The notes under the pieces are model-generated. The model searched no databases and had not been told where the DNA came from. It saw nothing but the letters and a program-made list of their open reading frames with translations. From positions 62,001-126,000 of the forward strand of contig JASAOM010001069.1 of assembly GCA_030849085.1 (NCBI GenBank): 64,000 nt of DNA, written 5' to 3'. Position numbers and translations under genes: made by a program. Position 1 is the first letter of the stretch, and every line of letters begins with the position of its first letter. Source of the DNA: Borovskyia barvae (lineage: Eukaryota > Euglenozoa > Kinetoplastea > Trypanosomatida > Trypanosomatidae). Positions 19,871-28,441 of the stretch are shown here, piece by piece.

Positions 19871-22519
19871 ATGGCGGCTGCGTCCCTCCCGTCTGCCCCC
19901 GTCTTCGGCTCTGAGGTCCCACGGATCGTAACGATCTCACTTTCTTCTAAGCGAGCCCTCCACCCTACTCTTACTCATCAGTTCACTTTGACTTGGCCGT
20001 GGCCAACGCAGCTGAAGAAGCGGATGCGTGGAGTTGCAACGGCGACGCCGTCACCCACATCTTGCAGTGCGGACCAGCGATATGAGACTGAGGAGCAGGA
20101 GGAGGAAGAAAAAGATGGCAACGAAGGGGAGAGGAACGTTGGTGTGCCAAGTGCGCCGGACAGCGGCACCCTCGGTGACCATCTTGGTACAATGGTGCGG
20201 TGGCGTGATCGACGCCGTTATGGACCACCGACCTTTATCCTCGATTTTTCTAGTGATCCCTTCTTGAGACAACATCGTACACGTCGCGTAGGGCTGCTGC
20301 TTTCACCTGGTTACCGGTTGTTGTTGCCGCTGGAGCAGCTGAGTACGCCAGAGGAGCTTCCGGACAAGGCTGGGGTTGCCTTTTGGCGCACCCCATTCAA
20401 GCCTTCATGGAGCCCAGATGGTGCTCCCCCCGCGCTAGGCTCTTCCACGCCGTTCAACCCCCCACCTTACTGTGCTGAACTCCTTGTGGGAGAGCTCACG
20501 GTCATCGAGCAGGTGGCACGGGAACGCCGTACAGCACCGTCATCCGCAACGGCACGACGTAATGCTCGCGGATTCCGGACCCCGTCGTTTCTCTCACGCA
20601 TATCCCTTGGATCACTGAAGCCTGCGGGGGTGGTACGTGGTGATGCGGTTGTGGGAGCTTCAAGCCTCGGTGCATTGTTAGCTCTCACGGAAGCAGAAGA
20701 CGAGAGCCTGGTGCCCCCGGCGACCGATGCGTCACCTCTCCCAGCGATGCATACCGATGGCTCGCTCGATGTTGCCGTGGCACCAGCAGCAGGTCCGTCC
20801 CATTCCCGCCCGTTGAGAAAGAGCCCCTTTCACCCCCCACCACCGGCATCGTCTCCCTCGCCGTCGTCCCTTCCCTCCCCTTCCTCCCCCTCTCATCTTC
20901 CGCCCTCCCGCTCCGACGTTGCGCCCCGTGATGTAGGCCCGATCGAAGAAAAGCGAGTCTTTCACTTCTTCTTCTACACCATTCCCTTTCGCGTTCGCTG
21001 GCTCTCTCAGGTTCCGAGTCGCATAGTGGTCTCGCTCCCCTGTGAAGAATGCGTTGTCACGCTGGCAACGTCACATGCGTCGGCCGACGGCGCATCGGAG
21101 GCTGGTCATCCTCACACTGCTTCAGGAGCGAGGAGGTCGGCAGCGGCATATCCTGGAATGGTGGCCATGCCCTTGATCTGCCGATACGCACTTCCGCGTG
21201 GGGTTGTGCCGCTGGATATCGCCGAGGTGCTCGAGCGCCCCTTCCTCGCCGTTGGTACCGCTGAGCACGGCGTCCTGCTGTGCCATCTAGACACCACCAC
21301 TGGTGCGGTGCAGGACATCGCGCGGTGGATTTCGGTGAAGGGATACAGTAGCGCCTTGTATCCGATAGCTCGACTGACCACGGTGTTTCCACCTCTTCCG
21401 CGACGAGGCGCCCCAGCAGCAGGTCCCGACGGTGGTACATCCACACCGCCCGCATGGACGTGCCGTGCTGCTGCCTTGGAGAGTCTCAGCGACGGGGCAT
21501 TGGTGTGCTCCTCGCCGTACGAGCTGACGGCCGCCCTTATCAAGCTCGGTGGACCAGCGGAAGGCTCTCTCGAGGACTTCCCCGTCGCGCGTAATATCGA
21601 AACAATATTGGACGTTGGCGCCACGCTGCACCCGGCTGTAGGTCCGCTGGTGTGCACCGCTTCCCGAAAATTGCAGCGCCTGCGCATCGTGAGCTCCACC
21701 GATGATGAGGTGGAGCGGCGTACAACAGTCCTCTCGCGGAACACCGACGTAAGCATCGCAGACCGTGTGCGTCCCTGCGTGGTGTGTGAGCGCCTGTTAC
21801 GGTGGGATCAGCAAATCCTTCACGTTGCCGCCAGTCCTCCAGTTATACAGAGGTTGACGAAGTCTTACGTCTGTCGCAGCAACTACACGAAGCATTGGCA
21901 CGTTGCGGTGGACAGTCAAAATCGGCTTGTGTTGCTAGATCGCTCTGCGTCTCAGTATCTCCCGCATTCCAGCTTCCAGCTGCGTGCTACGGTGGCCCGG
22001 AACGTGAGTGCGGAGTGGGGGCAATCTGGACAGCTGACTGCCACCGCTTCAGGTGAACAGGGCGCCGCTTGTAGTAACCAGACCGTCTCCGTGAAGGAGA
22101 AGGTCGGTGGCAGCGGTGCGAAACGTAACCGCGCTGCTGCTGCTGCTACCACCGAGGAGAGGAAGGTCAAAGCGCGCCAGAAGATGTCGAATTCCCCTAC
22201 GAGACCACGGGCGGTAGCTCCACCAATCGCAACCGAGGACGATGAGGAGACCACCAGACCGATGAGCAACGCTAGTCCTACACAGCTGCTTGTGGAATCG
22301 GTGCCCATCGAGAACGCTTGCAGTGGCCTTGCTGTGATAGCCGCGAAGGATACGATGCTCCAGGTGGCGGCGGCACACGATCGCGACTGCATATCGGTTG
22401 TGACATGGCAGATGGATGTTGCCCCGCCGAAGTTGCCCGGGCACGCCAGGCCTCTTCCCACCACCTCTACGGCCAGGGCGGAGACTACGGAGGTCTCGCT
22501 TTGTACTATCATCGAATAG
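19871..22519 (+). CDS. Conserved-looking protein of unknown function, possible divergent beta-propeller
   Basis: The 882 residues match no family I know. The N-terminal 60 residues contain strand-like segments (RIVTISLSSKRAL, LTHQFTLTWPWP), followed by an acidic low-complexity run (about 73-90). Folded-looking blocks lie at about 100-220 and 355-720, and disordered Ser/Pro-rich linkers at about 225-350 and 720-810. The last block (about 815-860) has short hydrophobic strands such as GLAVIAAKDTMLQVAAA followed by CISVVTWQMDV, reminiscent of the closing blade of a WD-like propeller; similar strand pairs occur at about 460-510 and 590-700. Two CxxC-like pairs (CEEC near 390, CVVC near 636) could bind metal but do not form a known finger. 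The ATG at 19871 is the first in frame. Confidence 0.75.
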   Translation: MAAASLPSAPVFGSEVPRIVTISLSSKRALHPTLTHQFTLTWPWPTQLKKRMRGVATATPSPTSCSADQRYETEEQEEEEKDGNEGERNVGVPSAPDSGTLGDHLGTMVRWRDRRRYGPPTFILDFSSDPFLRQHRTRRVGLLLSPGYRLLLPLEQLSTPEELPDKAGVAFWRTPFKPSWSPDGAPPALGSSTPFNPPPYCAELLVGELTVIEQVARERRTAPSSATARRNARGFRTPSFLSRISLGSLKPAGVVRGDAVVGASSLGALLALTEAEDESLVPPATDASPLPAMHTDGSLDVAVAPAAGPSHSRPLRKSPFHPPPPASSPSPSSLPSPSSPSHLPPSRSDVAPRDVGPIEEKRVFHFFFYTIPFRVRWLSQVPSRIVVSLPCEECVVTLATSHASADGASEAGHPHTASGARRSAAAYPGMVAMPLICRYALPRGVVPLDIAEVLERPFLAVGTAEHGVLLCHLDTTTGAVQDIARWISVKGYSSALYPIARLTTVFPPLPRRGAPAAGPDGGTSTPPAWTCRAAALESLSDGALVCSSPYELTAALIKLGGPAEGSLEDFPVARNIETILDVGATLHPAVGPLVCTASRKLQRLRIVSSTDDEVERRTTVLSRNTDVSIADRVRPCVVCERLLRWDQQILHVAASPPVIQRLTKSYVCRSNYTKHWHVAVDSQNRLVLLDRSASQYLPHSSFQLRATVARNVSAEWGQSGQLTATASGEQGAACSNQTVSVKEKVGGSGAKRNRAAAAATTEERKVKARQKMSNSPTRPRAVAPPIATEDDEETTRPMSNASPTQLLVESVPIENACSGLAVIAAKDTMLQVAAAHDRDCISVVTWQMDVAPPKLPGHARPLPTTSTARAETTEVSLCTIIE

Positions 22520-22718
22520 ATCAACAAAAAGGAGAGATAAAACAGATAGATTGGGCAGTGGCGAAATTTCACATGCAGATGTGCACCGTAACGTCGGTGT
22601 CTCTCTCTCTCTGTGTGTGCTTGTGTGCATTTGGTGGGGAAGAGTACGCTCTCTTGAACCCCTGCCATCCACTTTTTGTGTGTGGACCCTCCCGTGCAGT
22701 CTTCGTGAGCTAAGACGT

Positions 22719-22739
22719 ACACACACACACACACACACC
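22719..22739. repeat. (CA)n microsatellite
   Basis: About ten uninterrupted CA dinucleotides in the spacer after the 882-residue gene, in the likely 3' UTR. Confidence 0.9.
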
Positions 22740-23131
22740 CCTACACACGCGCGTGTGCACCATAGTAAAGACAGAACGAAAGAAAAAAGTGCGATACAAG
22801 CAAACGTAGGCACATCAGTATGAACCTCGCTGCGCTGGGCGTGTCTGGCTGTACCGGCTGGAAGGGAGGAAGGGTCGAAAGGGCTTTGAATGTCCTCAAG
22901 CCGTCCTAAGATAGCACAGGGGGGGGGGGGTTATCAAAAAAGAAAAAAGGTCCGTGGTAGAACCTGGGCCTGAGGCAATGGAAGGTGTCCCTCCCTTCTT
23001 CTTTCTCCACCTCCTCTTCACAGAAAGGCAACACGCACATAAGTATACGTTTCTCTTCTCCCTCTCTATTTCTCTCCATTTTGTTTGCCCTCCTCTTCTC
23101 GCATCGGACTTTTTACGAGGCTTCGTTCCCC

Positions 23132-23210
23132 TCTCTCTCTCTCTATATATATTCCCTCTTTTCTGTGTTGGGACGACGCTTCACAACGGCGATCCATATC
23201 CACACAAAAG
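23132..23210 (+). promoter_or_regulatory. Candidate trans-splice acceptor for the first NPL gene
   Basis: A CT-rich tract (23132-23164) is followed by an AG at 23209-23210, 33 bases before the ATG. This is the usual kinetoplastid signal for spliced-leader addition. It is a prediction by eye. Confidence 0.4.
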
Positions 23211-23242
23211 GACAAACCACTTGTATACGCACACACGCGCCT

Positions 23243-23590
23243 ATGGAGGATTTTTATGGATTAGAGGTGGCGGCCGGCCGAGCTGTGCGACTAAGCATCC
23301 CCAAGGATCGCGTGTTGCACATCACGCAGGTGGCGCTACCCCCTACCGTCGGTGCCGCCCCGCTGACCTTGCGGGCGAAGATGGAAGGGAAGGCATTCGT
23401 ACTCGCCACACTGGATCCGCTGCACGCCCTCTTTCACATGAACGTCGACATGCTTTTTAGTGGGAAACAGGAGGTGGTGTTCACGTGCGAGGGCGCGACT
23501 GGCGTGATGCATTTGATTGGGTATACACAGCTAGCGGAGGAGGCGGTGGAGGCGGAGGACGAGGATGACGAAGAGGAAGGTGCACTGTGA
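23243..23590 (+). CDS. Nucleoplasmin-like (NPL) domain protein, short acidic tail
   Basis: A 115-residue protein made almost entirely of one N-terminal nucleoplasmin-like domain, the fold shared by plant HD2 proteins and insect FKBP39. The signature opening is DFYGLEVAAG; it continues with strands HITQVALP, FVLATLD and LIGYTQ, and ends in a short acidic run (EDEDDEEEG). The start is the ATG at 23243, because the FYG.EV opening follows it directly; the frame stays open upstream but in UTR-like sequence. It is the first of three tandem paralogues and is about 60% the length of the shortest full member's N-terminal plus acidic part: it lacks any RGG or repeat tail. NPL domains usually oligomerise into pentamers and bind histones or ribosomal proteins; here it could be a stand-alone oligomer or a mixed-oligomer partner of its neighbours. 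The role is inferred. Confidence 0.82.
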   Translation: MEDFYGLEVAAGRAVRLSIPKDRVLHITQVALPPTVGAAPLTLRAKMEGKAFVLATLDPLHALFHMNVDMLFSGKQEVVFTCEGATGVMHLIGYTQLAEEAVEAEDEDDEEEGAL

Positions 23591-24742
23591 AATCGGACAA
23601 AGGGAAAAAAGGAGGACGGGTATAAAGTACGGATGGCGTGAATGTCGGTCGCCCCTTCCCTTCCTTTGGCTTTCTCTCAGCCACCTTCTTTTTTCCTTTT
23701 CCTTTTGTGTTCAAATCGCCTTTGCGTTACTCACGGCTTCGTGGTTCTTCTGCACAGGCAGGCACGTACCCCCCCCCTCCCCCTTCCCCTCTCACACAAA
23801 CAGGCACAGCTCTCAACATTTCTGGCTTAACAGGCGCTTAACATTTTCCTCCTGACGCAGTATCTTTTCCCTGAACATCATCTTCCTCTTCAGGCCCCCC
23901 CCTCCTCCCAGCACACACCCATATAGGAGAAAAGAAGATCATGATGCTATGATAAAACGCCACGTCTGAATTTCCTTTTATTGTGGCTCGGCCCTCCGCC
24001 TTTGTAGGGCCATGGTGTGTGTAGATGGGGAGGGGTGGTGGTGGTGGATCTGTTCGGGCAGACAGGCCTTAAAAAACAGGAGAAAGGGGAGATCATCGGA
24101 TGAACAAAAGAAGAAAATGAGAAAGGCACGAGTAAGAGATCGATGGCGAATCTAAGGAAGGGATACCTTTCCTCCCTCTCCATCCTCTTTTGCCTGAAAG
24201 AGGGAGATACAAAGAGAGCCACCCACGTCTCGCAGGGGTAGCAACAGTTATGCCTAGTCTCCTACCCTTTTCAGCTCCCCTTCAGTGTTTTCATTAACTC
24301 TGCTTTTCCCTCGCGCCTCCTCTTGGTCCTCAGCGGCTCTTGTTAGCTCCTGTCGACAATGGAGGTGGGGAAGAATATATATATATATATATGCATGCCG
24401 GGGGAAGCATAGGAAAGCTTCGTGCGTGGCACTTCGAAACCTCTTTGATGGTTAATATCCGCCTAGCATCTCTACTGCGCTCCCTCTTTCTCTTTCTCCT
24501 CTCCCTTTTTCTCTTTGCCCTGTTATGCACGGTCCATCTTGCACTTCACTCCCCCTCTTCCCACCCCATTTGCGGACGAACATGGGCCTTTCGTACTCCA
24601 TGTCTATCAACATCGATGCAGTTGCTACGCCGTTCGACACAGTTCTCATCTCTTCCTTCAGACAAATTCCCCCTTCCCTGCTGTCCTCGTAGTTCTTTTT
24701 CTTCCATTACACTCCCCCTTTACGTATCCTCGCATCTCCATC
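23591..24742. other. Intergenic spacer within NPL cluster
   Basis: No gene seen. An AT tract lies at 24375-24392 and long pyrimidine tracts at 24478-24520 and 24640-24735. Candidate acceptor AGs for the next gene are at 24660-24661 and 24691-24692. Confidence 0.6.
24375..24392. repeat. (AT)n microsatellite
   Basis: About nine AT dinucleotides in the spacer upstream of the Nopp44/46-like gene. Confidence 0.9.
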
Positions 24743-25714
24743 ATGGAGGGCTTCTATGGTATGGAGGTTGCGGCTGGCAAGCAGGTGAAGCCGAAGATTC
24801 CCGATGAGTGCGCGCTTCGCGTGACACAGCTAGCCGTGCCTGCCAACGCCGCCGGTGCCGTTTCTCTCGCCGTGTCATTCGAGGGCAAACAGTTCACGAT
24901 CGCCACCCTTGACCCTAAGAAGGGCGTTTACCAGATGAACACCGACCTCGTTTTTACAGAGGCGCAGGATGTGTCCTTCACTGCTCAGGGTGCCGGCGCT
25001 ATCCACGTTACCGGCTACGTTCAGCCCGTCGGCAACGACGATATGATGATGGACGCCATGGCAGGCGAGTCCGGAGAAGAGGGTGAGAGCGACGACGAGG
25101 AGGATGAGTTGGAGGAGGTGTCGGAGTCGGACGACAACGAGGATGCCAAGGCCCCGGCCACTGGCGCTGGCGAGGACAGTGACGACGACGACGACGACGA
25201 GGAAGAGGAAGACGATGAGATTGAGGATGAGCACAATGCGGAGGAGGACTCTGACGCGCCCCCTGCCGACCTCGATGACAGCGATGCTGGCGAGGAGGAT
25301 GAGGAGGTCGATGAAGAGGAGGACGATGACGCTGAGGAGGAGGACGAGGAGGAGGACGACGAGGATGATGAGGATGATGAAGATGAAGACGATGTGCCGC
25401 AGAAGTTCCAGCGCACGGAGCGTGGAGGCCGTGGAGACCGCGGTGGCTTCCGTGGTGGTCGCGGTGGTGACCGTGGAGGCTTCCGTGGGGGCCGTGGTGG
25501 CGACCGTGGGGGCTTCCGTGGTGGTCGCGGTGGTGACCGTGGGGGCTTCCGTGGGGGCCGTGGTGGCGACCGTGGTGGCTTCCGTGGTGGCCGCGGTGGT
25601 GACCGCGGTGGCTTCCGTGGTGGTCGAGGTGGTGACCGTGGTGGATTCCGTGGGGGCAACCGCGGTGGAAGCGGTCGTGGCGGGTTCCGTGGAGGAAACC
25701 GTGGCCGCTACTAA
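24743..25714 (+). CDS. NOPP44/46: Nopp44/46-like nucleolar phosphoprotein: NPL domain, acidic region, RGG tail
   Basis: A 323-residue protein in three parts. Residues 1-95 are a nucleoplasmin-like domain (GFYGMEVAAGKQVKPKIP at the start, then FTIATLD and HVTGYVQP). About 100-220 is a long Asp/Glu-rich region with several serines in acidic context, good casein kinase 2-type sites. About 225-323 is an RGG tail built from an 11-residue unit (DRGGFRGGRGG) and ending in GGNRGRY. This matches the described layout of the trypanosome Nopp44/46 family, abundant nucleolar RNA-binding phosphoproteins implicated in ribosome biogenesis. The ATG at 24743 is chosen because the conserved FYG.EV motif starts at residue 4; upstream in-frame sequence is UTR-like. 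It is the middle member of the three-gene NPL cluster and the closest to its upstream neighbour in the N-terminal domain. Confidence 0.9.
   Translation: MEGFYGMEVAAGKQVKPKIPDECALRVTQLAVPANAAGAVSLAVSFEGKQFTIATLDPKKGVYQMNTDLVFTEAQDVSFTAQGAGAIHVTGYVQPVGNDDMMMDAMAGESGEEGESDDEEDELEEVSESDDNEDAKAPATGAGEDSDDDDDDEEEEDDEIEDEHNAEEDSDAPPADLDDSDAGEEDEEVDEEEDDDAEEEDEEEDDEDDEDDEDEDDVPQKFQRTERGGRGDRGGFRGGRGGDRGGFRGGRGGDRGGFRGGRGGDRGGFRGGRGGDRGGFRGGRGGDRGGFRGGRGGDRGGFRGGNRGGSGRGGFRGGNRGRY
25436..25660 (+). repeat. 33-bp tandem repeat coding for RGG units
   Basis: Six 33-base units plus a partial seventh, each coding for DRGGFRGGRGG. Units vary at synonymous third positions, so protein-level selection has kept the motif while the DNA drifted. 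They form the RGG tail of the Nopp44/46-like gene. Confidence 0.92.
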
Positions 25715-28441
25715 GTATTAGAAGCAACGTAGACAGACTCGCGAAGAAGAGGGTGCGACCGCGCATGTCAGCTTGTGACGGAGTGGGGCAGACGAAGAGA
25801 GGGGGAGGGCGGGTGAGAGCTGGTATTTCGATGCGAGAGATTCGGAGCAGGGGAGAGAGCGATGCGGTCAAGGCGAGAGGGGATACAGGTGCATCCAGCG
25901 TACACTGGTTCGTGGCAGCTTCTCTCCGTATGTGGAGGCGCTCACGTCTATCGTCTCTTGCCTGCCGCATCTACGGTTTGCAAGTTTTTCATTCGAGCGT
26001 GGGAGCCGCAACTACGTACTCTCACAAACGAAAGAGACGGGAGGGAGGAGAGGTGGGGGTGGGGTATAGACAAACGAGAGTTGTTCGCAAACCTCTGTTT
26101 GTTTCGCCTTCCCTAGCCCTTTCCCTTCTCCCTCCTTTCTTATCCGTCGTCGAACCGCTCTCTTTCTTGGCCCCTTAGTTTCTCCCTATCTATCTTACCC
26201 CCCATCCTCTTCCTCTTCCACGATTTGTTCCTCTAACGCCTCTTTCAAAATCCTTCCTTCTCCTTGTCTTCTTCCACTTCTTCTTTTCATCGGGAGGGAT
26301 TTATCGTGGCCCACAGTGTTTCCCAGTGATGCATGTGTGCTGCACCTGCCAACGTGGCGTTGCTGAAGGCAGCAGAGTATGGAGAAGGGAGCAGCTAGTG
26401 TATGGCCGCGTTGTGGATGATGAGTGAGCTGAAAAGCGTTGGGGCGAGGAATTTTAGGCGGTAGACTAAGGCTCCTCACCTCTTCTCTTGCAAAGGCACT
26501 GCATGCGGACGATACGATGATAATTAATGTGATGTGAATGTGGATCGCCGCAGCTCTCCGCCCCCCCCTCTCCCTCTCCCCTCTCTGTCTTCCGATTCCC
26601 CTCATCCCTCACACACCACTGCACACACTTTTCCTCTCACCCACCCATCTCTCACATTCTAGCAGGTCTGTGCCATTTCCCCAGTTAGCTTCTCTCGGCG
26701 CAGACAGGGAGAAAGGGGGCCACTGTGATCAATATGGCACATCCGTTCGTTCGGCAGAGCATACGTTTAAGAAAATTTATTTTTGCCTTTTTTCCCTTGT
26801 GATGATTAAAATTTTAAGGAAAAGAGGGGGGAGAGAGAGAGACTCATGGGTACGTCTTGGTGTTTGTGCGTGCGCGTGTGTTTGTTCGGTTGTGTTCCCA
26901 AGCCCCAGGACGAACGAATGGGCGGACAGACCTGCGGTACTGGGTAGGCGGATGGTGTTGGTGCAAGGCGGCATGTTATTCTCACTCCCCTCTTAAGCCA
27001 CCTGGTACGTAGCGTCCGTCTCTCTCTCCCCCCTCTCCTTTTCAATTAAGTTGTTCCTTTGAATTTCCTTTCCTTGTTTCACTCCTCTCCCTTCCCTCAT
27101 GTTTGTTCTTCCCTCGTATGAAGAGGCTCACCTATCCTCCTCCTCCTCAACCTCCCCTCCCCCCCCCAAAAAAGAAGGCGGCTCGCTTCGTGCTTCTTTC
27201 TTCTTCTTCCTTCTCCACGCCCCATCTTCTTTACTCGCCGCTGCGCAGAGACGAGATGAGAAATACCGAGGGGCCTGCGCACGCTTCTTCCGTTTCTCTA
27301 GGTGAGAGAAGTGAGGGGATGAGACGGGCGATGGTGGCAACGGGGGAGGGGGGGGGCGGTGTATTCGTAAAGAGGAGGAGGGATGATAGGGGCCTACGAA
27401 GCTGGCTCTCCCTCTCCCTCCGTTTTATTTTCTAACTGGTTGAATTAAGGCGCTTCTCTCCATGACAGAAGGGAGAGGGGAGGGGGGCAAGGGTGCAGCG
27501 AGGATGCGCAGGAACGTATACGCACAGGCTACCCTACATGAGAAGAGAGGAGGGAGGCTTTTCTTACGCACGGTTGGAGCGAAGGATCGGATCATCTCTC
27601 TCCGGCTCGTGATTCTTTGTATGTATGCCGGAGGTTCCTCTTCGCCCCCACCCCACTCCTCAGCCGCGTCGGCGCGCCGTCACCGCTCCCGCTCCTCATG
27701 ATGCTCTCTCCTTTTATCAGAGTCTGTCTTGAGGGTGAGAGAAAAGCGAGATAATCGCTTACTGGTTCGACTGGTCGGCAGTTGGTCCTGAGCGGTAGGA
27801 TGGAGGCGGCATTTCGTAATTGCGCTGTAAATTTAAAAAATGAAAAGGAAGAGAATCCATATCAGAATAGGAAAAACGGAATGCGTCCGGGAAGGAAACG
27901 AGAGGGGGAAAGAGGGATGGCGCGCGCACACACACACATACACATGAGCTTGTGGTCTTTCTCCTTTCTCGTTCTAAGACACACTGGAGGGGGAGGGGTA
28001 TTGACCGACGCAAATCCATATATGTATATATATATATATATATGCAGCTTTAGAACCCTGAAATGAGACACCGGTATACTTTCTCTCTCCCCCCTTTTAC
28101 ACCCGACTCTCTGCTTCTATGCCATCCTATTTCCCCCATCTTTCCCTCTTTTGCTGCCTGAATACTCATACTCTCACACATTCTCTGAATGAGACGTTTA
28201 CGCGGACACCCGCCTTCTTCAGCGAACCTTCCCCATTGACTTCGTATTTCCTACACGACCCCCCTCCCCCCTACCCTCACCCACGCTTAACAGGAAAAGA
28301 ACGGGCGCACTGCACAACACACAGAGACGTACGCGCACCCTCCTTACTGTTCTGTGGATTTGCCACCGTAACGAAAACGTTGTCGATCGTATTCGACAAG
28401 AACAAACAAACGAGTTAACGAATTGTGCTGCACAGGGAGAC
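25715..28441. other. Long intergenic spacer (2.7 kb) within NPL cluster
   Basis: No convincing gene. It has purine-rich blocks, pyrimidine-rich blocks and an AT tract at 28021-28043. The longest frames are low-complexity and Ser/Arg/Leu-rich. It is more than twice the spacing between the first two NPL genes, so it could hold a long 3' UTR or a small RNA gene that I cannot recognise by eye. Confidence 0.55.
28021..28043. repeat. (AT)n microsatellite
   Basis: Near-perfect AT alternation upstream of the third NPL gene, probably in a UTR. Confidence 0.9.

Larger units (their letters stand above)
22520..23242. other. Intergenic spacer with CA repeat
   Basis: No gene seen. It contains a (CA)n tract at 22719-22739, a G run at about 22919-22930, and pyrimidine tracts at 23000-23165 before the next start. 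Confidence 0.6.

Noticed and set aside
25008-25970. Minus-strand frames of 212 and 320 codons, Pro/Arg/His-rich
   Set aside because: They are antisense to the acidic and RGG repeats of the Nopp44/46-like gene; repeats without stops in one strand often stay open in others.
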